Assembly: GCA_017934745.1 (NCBI GenBank)
Contig: JAGBIY010000055.1
Location: 1-64,000 of the forward strand
Reading direction: 5' to 3'
DNA: 64,000 nt
Source: Treponema sp.
Lineage (GTDB): Bacteria > Spirochaetota > Spirochaetia > Treponematales > Treponemataceae
Made by a program: the position numbers and the translations under genes. Below the pieces are notes generated by a model. It was not told the DNA's origin and did not search any database. It worked only from the letters and a program-made list of their open reading frames with translations. Position 1 is the first letter of the stretch. Every line of letters begins with the position of its first letter. Below, in pieces: positions 46,131 through 55,294 of this stretch.

Positions 46131-46353
46131 TTTTTTAAAAAATTTTTTTTCCGCTTCGCGGAATATTTCACTTTTGTTTTACATGGAATCCGCACATTCA
46201 AAGTCACGAACAGTCTTTGTTTGCACGTTTTTTCTTTTGTTCCGCCGCCGCCCGCGCCCTTGTCGGCACCCCTACTCGGGCTGCCTGTCATGAAAAGAAA
46301 ATGTTAATTTAAGGTTAATTTTTTGTAAAATCAACCGCGCGGTTTTATAATCA
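46131..46353. other. Upstream region of the carbohydrate-binding operon
   Basis: About 220 bases with no plausible gene. It holds an AT-rich stretch, a small CCGC-TTC-GCGG hairpin near 46150, a GC-rich block at 46241-46288 (CCGCCGCCGCCCGCGCCC...) unlike its surroundings, and at its end the promoter listed separately. Confidence 0.5.
46323..46351 (+). promoter_or_regulatory. Sigma-70 promoter before repeat copy 2
   Basis: TTGTAA (46323-46328) and TATAAT (46346-46351) are separated by exactly 17 bases. Transcription would begin near 46358, within the first bases of the structured repeat at 46354. Confidence 0.75.
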
Positions 46354-46519
46354 GGGCGAAAGTCGAGTTTTCACAGTGCAATGGCAGAAACGAGCGGAAG
46401 CGGGGTTCCGTCCATCAAAACACTCAGCCACCGCGAAGCGGTACTGCCGTTTTGATGGACGGGTTCCCGCTGGGAGCGCGTTTCGGCAACTACGGTATGC
46501 ATAAACTCGACATTCGACC
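46354..46519 (+). repeat. 166-bp structured repeat, copy 2
   Basis: Same length and architecture as the element at 3609-3774. The outer stem pairs 15 of 17, the GTT/GTT step, CCCGCT stem and CCGC-GAA-GCGG tip are kept. The inner 12-bp stem is GTCCATCAAAAC / GTTTTGATGGAC, perfectly paired but unrelated to copy 1. It ends 45 bases before the start codon of the carbohydrate-binding lipoprotein, so it probably forms most of that gene's 5' leader. Confidence 0.85.
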
Positions 46520-46563
46520 AATCAAAAAAATCACCACCGTTTTTGAGAATAAGGAGAGCATTT

Positions 46564-48276
46564 ATGAAAAATCCTCTAAAAGCAATTCCAATGCTACTGA
46601 TGACGGCTCTAGCCGCAGGTTCGTCTGGATGCCTTGTTTCGGAAGACTATGACAGCACAGTGTCCGGAAGCGCATCGACAACCGCAAGCGGCTCCTCATT
46701 CGTGGAAAGCCAGTCGATATATGTCGATTTGTCGGAGGGGAAAGTCTCAGAAGACAATTCCACATGGACATCAATCAGCACCTCCAAGACTTCCCTTTTG
46801 GGCGGAAGCGCGAAAATCGACTACACTGAGGACAGCTCAGGAAATTCTACGAATCTGATAAGGATAAACCTAACGGACACCACAAAGAACACGGGCGTGC
46901 ACCTCTCTGGAAGCATGGAAAACGGCGGAGTGAAGATACAGACTTCGACATCGTTCGAAACGGGCGTGTATCTGGAAAGCGCATCAATCAGCTCATCGAA
47001 CTACCCCTGCATCGACATGACTAAAGGCGGAAGCGCGAGCGTCTTCCTGATTGGAGACAACACGCTCGTGGACGGCCGAAAGTACGGCTACGGCTACGGA
47101 GACAGCGCGTCCACCTGCGACAGCGGCAGGGTTGGAAGCGAGGAAGGAAGCGATTCTAAGGGGACGCTCTACTGCAAGGGAAGCATGACGATTTCAGGAA
47201 GCGGAAGCCTCTCGATAACGCAGGGCTACAAGAACTGCATAGCCTCGAAGGACGGAATCCTCACAATCGAGGGCGGAACATACGACCTGACATCCACAGG
47301 AAAGAACGGACTGTTCGCCTACACGGGAGTCATAGTCGACGGAGGAAGCATCACATTCAACGGAACCGGAAACGTCACTACAGGAAGTTCTGGCACATGC
47401 AAAAAGACAAACGCCATCAAGACCGACTCCGACAACCCATCAGGCTATGTGAAAATCAACAGCGGAACATTGGATTTGACAGCCAGTTACGGAAAGGGAA
47501 TCAGCTCATCCTATGTCTACATCAACGGCGGAAGCACGAATATAGAAGTCTCAGGCACTTTAATCGAAAACAAATCAATCACCTACTACGACGAAGACGG
47601 AGTGAAGACCACGGAAACAACAAGTTTCTCAGCAGAGGGAATCGAAGGCGAATACGGAATAACAGTCAGCGGAGGAACGACGACAGTCTCGGCCGCTGAC
47701 GACGGAATCAACGTCAGCGGCACAGGATGCACACTCTCGATTTCGGGAGGATTCCTCTATGTGGAGTCGCAAGGGGACGGACTAGACTCCAACGGAAACA
47801 TAACGATTTCAGGAGGAATCACAGTCGTAAGCCAGACAGGAGGCGGAAATTCGCCGATAGACAGAGGAGAAAACTACAAGTTCACGGTGACGGGAACGGA
47901 CGCGACAGTATTCGCAATGGGAAGCTCTGACATGTTCAGCGAAAGTATCCCATCAAGCACAGTCAGCCCAATGATTTACAAGAACAACTTCACAAGTTCA
48001 TCGTCCTCAATCGGGGTCAACGAAGTCATCGCAATAGAAGAGCCACAGACATACGCCGCAGCCTTGCTGATATCAAATTCCCTCACAAGCGGACAGTCAT
48101 ACAATTTCATACAAGGCGGAACGATAGGCGGAACTCTGTACAATCCTGATGCGAAAGTGTACTTCCCTGCGACAGTCACCAACGGAACTTCATCGTCCGC
48201 CACCGCCAGCACCTCATCGTCATCATCCTCCTCAAACACGCCGGGAAGCTCCAGCGGCCCCGGAGGCAATCGCTAG
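46564..48276 (+). CDS. Cthe_2159-like carbohydrate-binding lipoprotein
   Basis: 570 residues. Signal peptide with a lipobox-like cysteine (MLLMTALAAGSSGC). The main part is a right-handed beta-helix type repeat rich in Gly/Ser/Thr (GSMTISGSGSLSITQGYKN, GILTIEGGTYDLTSTGKNGL, YGITVSGGTTTVSAADDGIN, GNITISGGITVVSQTGGG), as in the DUF4353/Cthe_2159 family, one member of which binds acidic pectic polymers. The C-terminal 30 residues are Ser/Gly-rich. AAGGAG precedes the ATG. First gene of a five-gene operon; binding to pectin is an inference. Confidence 0.85.
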   Translation: MKNPLKAIPMLLMTALAAGSSGCLVSEDYDSTVSGSASTTASGSSFVESQSIYVDLSEGKVSEDNSTWTSISTSKTSLLGGSAKIDYTEDSSGNSTNLIRINLTDTTKNTGVHLSGSMENGGVKIQTSTSFETGVYLESASISSSNYPCIDMTKGGSASVFLIGDNTLVDGRKYGYGYGDSASTCDSGRVGSEEGSDSKGTLYCKGSMTISGSGSLSITQGYKNCIASKDGILTIEGGTYDLTSTGKNGLFAYTGVIVDGGSITFNGTGNVTTGSSGTCKKTNAIKTDSDNPSGYVKINSGTLDLTASYGKGISSSYVYINGGSTNIEVSGTLIENKSITYYDEDGVKTTETTSFSAEGIEGEYGITVSGGTTTVSAADDGINVSGTGCTLSISGGFLYVESQGDGLDSNGNITISGGITVVSQTGGGNSPIDRGENYKFTVTGTDATVFAMGSSDMFSESIPSSTVSPMIYKNNFTSSSSSIGVNEVIAIEEPQTYAAALLISNSLTSGQSYNFIQGGTIGGTLYNPDAKVYFPATVTNGTSSSATASTSSSSSSSNTPGSSSGPGGNR

Positions 48277-48287
48277 GAGAAAAGCAG

Positions 48288-49613
48288 ATGAAAAAAGCGA
48301 TATTGACGACGATGATTGCGCTCAGTGCGTTCTCGGCCGCGGCCGGGAAGCTGACAATCAAGAACACGGTCGGAAGCGACATCGACGAAATCGGAGAAAG
48401 CGACCTCTTCACGCACTCGAAGACCGACGACATATCAGGCGGGACCGTGACGGAGAACGCGTTCGCCATTGGGGAGCAGTTCCAGACGGATCTGGAGACG
48501 GAGAAAGTGGACGCGCGGCTCCGGCTGGAGTTCCTGCTCGACACGTCGGACGACTCGCCGTCCACATTCGTCATCGCCCCGTCTGGGTTCGTCCACTACG
48601 AGCCGATACCCCAGTTCGGAATCATAGCGGGGACGAACTTCTACAAGCGGTTCGCGGCGGACTCGGCCTACCTGGCGGCGGCTGACGACACCACGAAATA
48701 CGGGCGGCTCATAACGGACTCCCTCGGGGAGGACAGGTACTTCGGCACGGAGAGCGCCGCAATATACACGAACGGATTCGCGGGAGGAGTCACGAGCGAC
48801 TGGGCATGGACACTTCCAGGAGGAACGGACGCGTATTTGAAGGCTGCGGCGGGGGCAACCATGTACCCGGACACTGACGAATTCGAGAAGGCGGTGGACT
48901 TCGGAGTGAACGCCGGAGTGAAGGACCTGTTCGACATGGCGTTCACAGCCCACGACGTGCTCGAGGACGACAGGAAGTTCGGAGCGTTCGCGGGATTCAC
49001 AGGAGTGCGCGACCTGGTGCTGAACGCGGGCTTCTACTACAACTTCACGGACGCGGACTACCTCCCGGAGGCGTGCGTCGAAAGGAACGACGTCTACGAA
49101 TACAAGAAGCAGTCCACAAAATACGCCCTGGGAGGCTCGTGCGGCTACCTTTTCTCAAGCGGATTCGGAATCTACGCGGACTTCATCACGGGACTCACGA
49201 ACGAGTACATAGGGACGGTGAAGTACTACGACTCGGACGGGAACCTGATAGACACAAAGACGACGACCATAATCCGAGGGGAGACCGTGGTCAAGTACAA
49301 GGACGGGACGGCCAAGAGGACGGACGAGTACCCCGCCCGCACAATCCCCTTCTGCTCGCAGCTCAGGCTCACCTACACGGTGAACCAGACTTTGGAGGCG
49401 GCGCTGAGCATAAAGGCCAGGGCGTGGCTCTACGACACGGAGGAAGCAGAACCGTGGATAAGCGTTTACCCGAGATGCACGTTCAAACTGCCCGGCAAGT
49501 ACGGAAAAATCGGGGCTGGAATCAGTCTGGACATGAACTACGCAAGGCACGACGGACTTTCCTCAATCTCATTCCCAATCACATACACCCACAAATTCAA
49601 GAAAAAGTTCTGA
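48288..49613 (+). CDS. Predicted outer-membrane beta-barrel protein
   Basis: 441 residues. Cleavable signal (MKKAILTTMIALSAFSAAAG), then alternating polar/apolar strands rich in Tyr, Gly and Asp, ending in Phe (THKFKKKF) as barrel proteins do. Examples of strands: ARLRLEFLLDTSD, YALGGSCGYLFSSGFGIYA, KIGAGISLDMNYARHDG. No named family recognised. Ribosome site AGGAGA 10 bases upstream; 11 bases after the lipoprotein stop. It may carry the surface lipoprotein or admit ligands; unproven. Confidence 0.75.
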   Translation: MKKAILTTMIALSAFSAAAGKLTIKNTVGSDIDEIGESDLFTHSKTDDISGGTVTENAFAIGEQFQTDLETEKVDARLRLEFLLDTSDDSPSTFVIAPSGFVHYEPIPQFGIIAGTNFYKRFAADSAYLAAADDTTKYGRLITDSLGEDRYFGTESAAIYTNGFAGGVTSDWAWTLPGGTDAYLKAAAGATMYPDTDEFEKAVDFGVNAGVKDLFDMAFTAHDVLEDDRKFGAFAGFTGVRDLVLNAGFYYNFTDADYLPEACVERNDVYEYKKQSTKYALGGSCGYLFSSGFGIYADFITGLTNEYIGTVKYYDSDGNLIDTKTTTIIRGETVVKYKDGTAKRTDEYPARTIPFCSQLRLTYTVNQTLEAALSIKARAWLYDTEEAEPWISVYPRCTFKLPGKYGKIGAGISLDMNYARHDGLSSISFPITYTHKFKKKF

Positions 49614-49629
49614 AAAAGGAGGCGAAAAA

Positions 49630-50352
49630 ATGGCCATAGAAGTCTTCAACAGGAGGGAGGTCAAGTACATGCTCACCGACGAAGACAGGGACGCGCTCCT
49701 GCCGCTGCTCGAAGAGCGCATGGACAGCGACCCCTTCAACAAGGGCGAGAGGCCGTACAAAATCTGCAACATCTACCTGGACACGCCGGCGGACGAACTC
49801 ATAATCAAGTCCCTGGAGAAGCCGGCCTTCAAGGAGAAGATAAGGCTGAGGAGCTACGGGACGGTGCCGTTGGACGCGAAGGTCTTCCTTGAGAGCAAGA
49901 AGAAATTCGACGGGGTCGTGAACAAGAGGAGGACGTCGTTCATTCTGGAGGACGCATACAAGTACTTCGAGAGCGGAGCCATCCCCCAAAACCCAAAGAT
50001 GAACGCCCAGGTCATGAGGGAAATCGACTACACGGTGAAATTCTACAAACTGAAACCGAAGGTCTTCATCTCCTACGACAGGTGGGCCTTCTTCGAGAAG
50101 GGGAACTCCGACTTCCGGCTCACCCTCGACAGGAACATACAGGCGAGGAGGACGGACCTGAGGCTCGACTCCCCGGCGTACGGAGAGCAGCTTCTCGACG
50201 AGGGACAGTGGCTCATGGAGGCGAAGGCGTTCAAGGCCTTCCCGATGTGGTTCGTCAAGTTCCTCTCCTCAAGGGGGATTTTCAGCACGTCGTTCTCCAA
50301 ATACGGAACGGAGTACAGGCGGTTCTCACAGAAAAAAGCAACAAGACAATAA
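49630..50352 (+). CDS. VTC-like polyphosphate polymerase
   Basis: 240 residues, cytoplasmic. Matches the tunnel-fold VTC domain: FNRREVKYML, ICNIYLDTP, the basic KIRLRSYG strand, FLESKKKFDGVVNKRR, ISYDRWAF, LTLDRNI, the glutamate of LMEAKAF and SKYGTEYRRF. In yeast this domain makes polyphosphate from ATP. The bacterial paralogues commonly lie next to DUF4956, as here (37-base gap). Confidence 0.9.
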   Translation: MAIEVFNRREVKYMLTDEDRDALLPLLEERMDSDPFNKGERPYKICNIYLDTPADELIIKSLEKPAFKEKIRLRSYGTVPLDAKVFLESKKKFDGVVNKRRTSFILEDAYKYFESGAIPQNPKMNAQVMREIDYTVKFYKLKPKVFISYDRWAFFEKGNSDFRLTLDRNIQARRTDLRLDSPAYGEQLLDEGQWLMEAKAFKAFPMWFVKFLSSRGIFSTSFSKYGTEYRRFSQKKATRQ

Positions 50353-50389
50353 AGCAAGCAACAGAATAAAAAAACTACAGGAGCAAAAC

Positions 50390-51061
50390 ATGGATTTTTT
50401 GAGCGGATTCACAGTCAACTCGGACAGCATCTCCATCCTCTTCGGCATGGCGATGGGACTCGTAGCGGGAGCAATCGTGGCGGCGGGCTATGTCCTTGCG
50501 AACACGGGCAGGCGGTACTCCAAGAACTTCGTCATAACGGTCCTGCTGCTGCCGTGCATAATGGCGGTCGTAATCCCGTTCATAGCGACTGACCTCAAGA
50601 AGACGCTGTCGCTGGCGGGCGTCTTCGCCCTCGTCCGATTCAGGAGCATACCGGGGGACTCGAAGGACATCCTCTTCGTCTTCTTCTCGGTGGCGGCGGG
50701 GCTTGTCATAGGGCTGGGGGACTACTTCCTCGGCTTCGCGTCGGTAATCGTGGTGACGGCGGTCTTCGTCGCGGCCTCGAAGGCGTGGAAAGTCGAGGAC
50801 AAGCAGATCCTCAAAGTCACCATACCGGAGGACATGAACTACAAGGGGGCGTTCGAGGACATATTCGAAAGGAACCTCGTGAAGCACGGAGTCAAGAACG
50901 TGAAGACATCGAACATGGGCACGCTCTTCACAATCTCCTACTGGATACAGCCCAAGCCCGGCATGGACGAGAAGGCGTTCATAGACGAGCTTCGGACGAG
51001 GAACGGGAACCTCAACATAATAATCGAAAACCCAGACGACCAGCAGTCGCCGATTCTGTAG
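50390..51061 (+). CDS. DUF4956 membrane protein
   Basis: 223 residues. Four helices in the N-terminal half, with the conserved loop FALVRFRSIPGDSKDILFVFF between the second and third, and a soluble C-terminal alpha/beta domain (120-223) ending in LRTRNGNLNIIIENP. Role unknown; partner of the VTC gene, possibly a channel or anchor for it. Confidence 0.9.
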   Translation: MDFLSGFTVNSDSISILFGMAMGLVAGAIVAAGYVLANTGRRYSKNFVITVLLLPCIMAVVIPFIATDLKKTLSLAGVFALVRFRSIPGDSKDILFVFFSVAAGLVIGLGDYFLGFASVIVVTAVFVAASKAWKVEDKQILKVTIPEDMNYKGAFEDIFERNLVKHGVKNVKTSNMGTLFTISYWIQPKPGMDEKAFIDELRTRNGNLNIIIENPDDQQSPIL

Positions 51062-51082
51062 GGAAGCATCCGGGAGAAAAAC

Positions 51083-51913
51083 ATGGGATTCAGCACACTT
51101 AAAATGGCGGCCGCGCTTTTCATCGCAGGACTCTGCGCTTTCGCGCACGGACAGGGCGCGGCAATCGACATCGACGAGGCAAGGCGGAACTACGACAGGA
51201 CGCTGACAGTGACGCCTTCCGACAGGACGGTCACAATCACGAAGGACAAAATCATCATCGCCCCGAAAAAGGAGGACGCGACGTACACGATTTCGGGCTA
51301 TTTCAACGGGCAGATTGTGAGCATGACGAAGAACACCGTCCTCAAATTCAACAACGCCTTCATAGAGAACGACAAGGGGCTTCCGGCAGTCTACTGCGAG
51401 GCCAAGACCGAGATTTCCACCGCCGCAGGAACCGTTAACTATGTCGTGTCGTCGGGGGACTCGTCCGAGAAGGCGGCCGCCATACACGGAAAGAAGAACA
51501 TGGCCCTAGGCGGCAGCGGCACCCTCTACGCGGTGGGCAGGGTCTACCACGGAATCAAGGCGGACGACGTGAAAATCAAGGGGAGCGGAACGTTCTACAT
51601 GCAGGGGACGGACAAGGGCTCGGCCCTGAACTGCCGCTCGCTCACTGTCGAGAAGGACAAGACCTTCAAGGCATACTTCCTGAACTCCAAGAACGGAGTC
51701 AAGGCCGACGACGGCATCCTCATCCAGAGCGGAAGCTTCTTCATGCGGAACCTCGGCACGGCATTCAAGACCGACACGAAGGAGGACGACCCCAAGACGC
51801 AGCACTTCATAAGGCTCACCGGCGGCAGCGTGGTGGCCAGCGGCGTCAAGAGCCTCCACAAAACCGAAGACGGAGCCTGGCAGGCTTCCGGGGCCAGCGT
51901 CAGAGAGGAATAG
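51083..51913 (+). CDS. Secreted carbohydrate-binding-like protein
   Basis: 276 residues. Signal peptide MAAALFIAGLCAFAHG, then short beta-helix-type repeats resembling the operon's first gene (NKNTVLKFNNAFIEND-like rungs, KKNMALGGSGTLYAVG, IKADDVKIKGSGTFYMQG, DDGILIQSGSFFMRN). No lipobox. Probably a shorter DUF4353/Cthe_2159-type protein. Last gene before the terminator. Confidence 0.78.
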   Translation: MGFSTLKMAAALFIAGLCAFAHGQGAAIDIDEARRNYDRTLTVTPSDRTVTITKDKIIIAPKKEDATYTISGYFNGQIVSMTKNTVLKFNNAFIENDKGLPAVYCEAKTEISTAAGTVNYVVSSGDSSEKAAAIHGKKNMALGGSGTLYAVGRVYHGIKADDVKIKGSGTFYMQGTDKGSALNCRSLTVEKDKTFKAYFLNSKNGVKADDGILIQSGSFFMRNLGTAFKTDTKEDDPKTQHFIRLTGGSVVASGVKSLHKTEDGAWQASGASVREE

Positions 51914-51925
51914 CACAGGCCCTGA

Positions 51926-51973
51926 GGGGAGGCGGACGAGGGGATTCTACCCATCCGGCCTCCCCTTTTTTTT
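51926..51973 (+). terminator. Terminator of the carbohydrate-binding/VTC operon
   Basis: Stem GGGGAGGC / GGCCTCCCC with eight T behind it. Confidence 0.88.
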
Positions 51974-52103
51974 CTAATTTTTTCTAAACGAGAAATTTTG
52001 ATTATGTTCAACTTTTATTGATATATTTTTCTTGCAAAATATAAAAACCGCCTTTATCATCGAATCATAGATATAAAAAACAGGTTTTGAGGGAGAAGAA
52101 TCG

Positions 52104-53660
52104 ATGAAAGAATCAATAATTGTTGATACGAAAAACAAAAAGTCGGTGATAAGCCGGGACATCTACGGGCATTTCTCGGAGCACCTCGGGCGCTGCATAT
52201 ACGGAGGATTCTGGGTCGGCAAGGACTCGGCGGTTCCGAACCTCCACGGCTACAACAAGGCGGTCGTGGAGGCGTTCAAGGAGCTGGACATACCGAACCT
52301 CAGGTGGCCGGGCGGACTCTTCGCGGACGAGTACCACTGGAAGGACGGAATCGGCCCGAAGGAGAACAGGAAGCGCATGGTCAACACGAACTGGGGCGGC
52401 GTCACCGAGGACAACAGCTTCGGCACCCACGAGTTCTTCGGGCTCTGCGACGAGCTCGGCTGCAAGCCCTACATCTGCGGCAACGTCGGAAGCGGCACCG
52501 TGCAGGAGATGGACGAGTGGATCGAGTACATGACGTTCTCGGGGGAGAGCCCGATGTCCAAGCTCCGCGAGAAGAACGGGCGGAAGGAGCCGTGGAAGCT
52601 CGACTACTTCGGGGTCGGCAACGAGAACTGGGGAGGCGGCGGAAACATGAGGCCGGAATTCTACGCGGACATGTACAGGAGATACCAGACCTTCGTCAGG
52701 CAGTACGGGGAGAACAAAATCTTCAAGATAGCGGGAGGGGCGAACGTGGACGACTACAACTGGACGGAGGTCCTCATGAGGAACGCCCACTGGCTCATGG
52801 ACGGGCTCTCCCTCCACTACTACACCTACGAGTACCGCTGGGAGGAGAAGAAGCCTGCTACCGGATTCAGCGAGGAAGGCTGGTACAGGATAATGAGGAA
52901 CGCGTTCAGGATGGACGAGCTGATCCGAAGACACGGCGAGATAATGGACAAGTACGACCCCGACAAGCGCGTGGCCATGGTCGTGGACGAATGGGGGAAC
53001 TGGTTCGCCCCGAAGGAGGGCACGAACCCGGGATTCCTCGAACAGGACAACTCGGTCTGCGACGCGGTCGTGGCCGGAATCACGCTCAACATATTCAACA
53101 ACCACTCCGACAGGGTCAGGATCGCGAACCTCGCGCAGGCGGTCAACGTCCTCCAGTCTCCAGTGCTCGCGCAGGGAGACAGAATCGTGCTCACACCGAC
53201 ATGGCACGTCCTGCACCAGTACAAGGGGCACCAGGGCGCGACGCTCCTCGGAACGAGCGCGGCCCACTCCTACTGCGGAGTCAACGACGTCCCAGACTAC
53301 AACGCGAGCCTCAGGGGCGTGCAGGCGAAGGAGAACGTCGTGGTTCCGGGGCTCAGCGTATCGGCGTCGGAGAAGGACGCGCCTGAGAAGTCGGGCGCGA
53401 GGAAGCGGTATCTCGTGACCGTAGCGAACACGGACGCGAGCGCATCGAAGGAAGTCGAAATCAGCTTCGCCCACCTCGACGGAACGATAAAGTCGGCGTC
53501 GGCGACAGTCGTGACCGGAGAGAGGATGGACACAATCAACACGTTCGGACAGGAAGATGCCGTGACCGAGAAAACGCTGCAGGTCAAAGTCAACGATGGA
53601 AACAGCGTCTCAATCAACCTGGGAGCGCACGCCGTGGCAGCGGTGACCGTGCTGGCGTGA
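52104..53660 (+). CDS. Alpha-L-arabinofuranosidase, GH51
   Basis: 518 residues, no signal peptide, so cytoplasmic. (beta/alpha)8 barrel with the acid/base E174 (FGVGNENWGGG) and nucleophile E296 (VVDEWGNW), and a C-terminal beta domain. Other family marks: IYGHFSEHLGRCIYGG and RWPGGLFADEYHWKDGIGP. Releases terminal L-arabinose from arabino-oligosaccharides. GAGGGAG lies upstream of the ATG. Confidence 0.96.
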   Translation: MKESIIVDTKNKKSVISRDIYGHFSEHLGRCIYGGFWVGKDSAVPNLHGYNKAVVEAFKELDIPNLRWPGGLFADEYHWKDGIGPKENRKRMVNTNWGGVTEDNSFGTHEFFGLCDELGCKPYICGNVGSGTVQEMDEWIEYMTFSGESPMSKLREKNGRKEPWKLDYFGVGNENWGGGGNMRPEFYADMYRRYQTFVRQYGENKIFKIAGGANVDDYNWTEVLMRNAHWLMDGLSLHYYTYEYRWEEKKPATGFSEEGWYRIMRNAFRMDELIRRHGEIMDKYDPDKRVAMVVDEWGNWFAPKEGTNPGFLEQDNSVCDAVVAGITLNIFNNHSDRVRIANLAQAVNVLQSPVLAQGDRIVLTPTWHVLHQYKGHQGATLLGTSAAHSYCGVNDVPDYNASLRGVQAKENVVVPGLSVSASEKDAPEKSGARKRYLVTVANTDASASKEVEISFAHLDGTIKSASATVVTGERMDTINTFGQEDAVTEKTLQVKVNDGNSVSINLGAHAVAAVTVLA

Positions 53661-53707
53661 CGCCCCGGAAGTTTCAAAAACGTGCGTAATCAAAAAAGGA
53701 GAAGCCA

Positions 53708-55198
53708 ATGAAATCCAAAGTCACAGTCGTGAAGGAGTTCACGAACGGAAAGGTCGACGACAAGCTCTTCAGCTCGTTCATCGAGCACCTGGGCAGGGCC
53801 GTCTACACGGGAATCTACGAGCCAGGCCACGAAACGGCGGACGGCCAGGGATTCAGGCGCGACGTCATCGACATGGTGAAGGACCTGAGGGTCGGACTCG
53901 TGAGGTACCCGGGCGGGAATTTCCTCTCCGGCTACAACTGGAAGGACGGAATCGGCCCGAGGGAAAAAAGGCCAGTCAGGCTCGACAGGGCGTGGCACAC
54001 GGTGGAGACGAACCAGATCGGAATCGACGAGTTCGCGGACTGGGCGAAGAAGGCCGGCACCGAGGTCATGGCGGCCGTGAACATGGGGACGGGGACGGTG
54101 CAGGACGCGGCCGACATGGTGGAGTACTGCAACCACCCATCGGGAACCGCGTGGAGCGACCTCAGAATCAAGAACGGCCACAGGGAGCCGCACGCGATAA
54201 AATACTGGTGCGTGGGCAACGAGATGGACGGGCCCTGGCAGATCTGCCACCTAGACGCGGTGGACTACGGAAAGAAGGCGCGCGAGGCCATCAAGCTCAT
54301 GAAGTGGACGGACGACTCCATAAAGACAATCGTCTGCGGAAGCGCTTCATCGTCGATGCCGACATACCCCGAATGGGACAGGATAGTGCTGGAGCACACT
54401 TACGACCTCGCCGACTACATCTCGATACACCGCTACTTCGAGAACAAGGGGGACGACGACGACTTCCTCGCGTCCTTCTACGACATGGACCAGTTCATCA
54501 AGACGAGCATAGCCACCTGCGACTACGTGAAGGCACTCAAGAGGAGCCGAAAGGAGATGTACCTCTCGTTCGACGAGTGGAACATCTGGTACCAGAGCAA
54601 GAAGGAGCCGCATCCGTGGATGGAGGCTCCGAGAATCCTCGAGGACCACTACTCCCTCCTGGACGCCCTCGCGTTCGGGGGAATGGCGATAACGCTCCTG
54701 AACCACGCGGACAGGGTGAAGGTGGCCTGCCTCGCGCAGCTCGTGAACGTCATCGCCCCGGTCTTCACGGAGCCGGGAAAGGGCGCGTACAAGCAGTCGA
54801 TCTACTTCCCGTTCAGGGACATCTCCGTATACGGAAGGGGCACCGTCCTTACGCCGATTTCGAAGGTGCAGAACAAGGTCACGAACGAGTACGGGGAGGT
54901 GCCGGCGGTCATCTTCAGCGCGGTGCACGACGAGGAAGGCGGAACCGTCACCGTGTTCGCCCTGAACACGAGCAAGACGGAATCGTCAGAGACGGAGATA
55001 GACCTGTCGTCGTTCGGGGACACGTTGATGACAATGAGGACGGAGCTTTCTGGGAGCGACCTCTCGGCGAAGAACTCGCTCGAAAGGCCGGATGCCGTGA
55101 AGCCGGCGGACGTTCCGCTCTGCCAGGGCGAGAAAGGCGTCTACACGGTCAGTCTCAAGCCGGTCTCATGGAACGTGCTGAGGTTCAGGACAAAGTAA
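53708..55198 (+). CDS. Alpha-L-arabinofuranosidase, GH51 (second)
   Basis: 496 residues, cytoplasmic. Acid/base E172 (CVGNEMDG) and nucleophile E290 (SFDEWNIWY); IEHLGRAVYTGIYEPGH and RYPGGNFLSGYNWKDGIGP. It differs clearly from the first copy, so this is not a recent duplication; linkage specificity may differ. Starts 47 bases after the first gene and shares its operon. Confidence 0.96.
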   Translation: MKSKVTVVKEFTNGKVDDKLFSSFIEHLGRAVYTGIYEPGHETADGQGFRRDVIDMVKDLRVGLVRYPGGNFLSGYNWKDGIGPREKRPVRLDRAWHTVETNQIGIDEFADWAKKAGTEVMAAVNMGTGTVQDAADMVEYCNHPSGTAWSDLRIKNGHREPHAIKYWCVGNEMDGPWQICHLDAVDYGKKAREAIKLMKWTDDSIKTIVCGSASSSMPTYPEWDRIVLEHTYDLADYISIHRYFENKGDDDDFLASFYDMDQFIKTSIATCDYVKALKRSRKEMYLSFDEWNIWYQSKKEPHPWMEAPRILEDHYSLLDALAFGGMAITLLNHADRVKVACLAQLVNVIAPVFTEPGKGAYKQSIYFPFRDISVYGRGTVLTPISKVQNKVTNEYGEVPAVIFSAVHDEEGGTVTVFALNTSKTESSETEIDLSSFGDTLMTMRTELSGSDLSAKNSLERPDAVKPADVPLCQGEKGVYTVSLKPVSWNVLRFRTK

Positions 55199-55233
55199 GC
55201 GGCGAGTTCCGAAGCGCGCTTGCAAACGAAACG

Positions 55234-55282
55234 GGGGCTTTCAAGAAGCGGAAACGCGGGTTGAAAGCCCCTCTGTTTTTTT
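55234..55282 (+). terminator. Terminator of the GH51 pair
   Basis: Stem GGGGCTTTCAA / TTGAAAGCCCC followed by a T-rich run; it may also work weakly against the convergent GH1 gene. Confidence 0.85.
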
Positions 55283-55294
55283 CAAAGTTTTTTT

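Noticed and set aside
3609..46519. Reading the 166-bp elements as integron attC sites
   Set aside because: A conserved outer part with a changing inner stem recalls attC, but there is no integrase, the copies are 42 kb apart, no cassette array exists, and I see no matching R-box core at the ends.
52113..53474. 453-codon frame opposite the first GH51 gene
   Set aside because: Antisense shadow of a GC-rich coding region with G/C third positions; no motifs.
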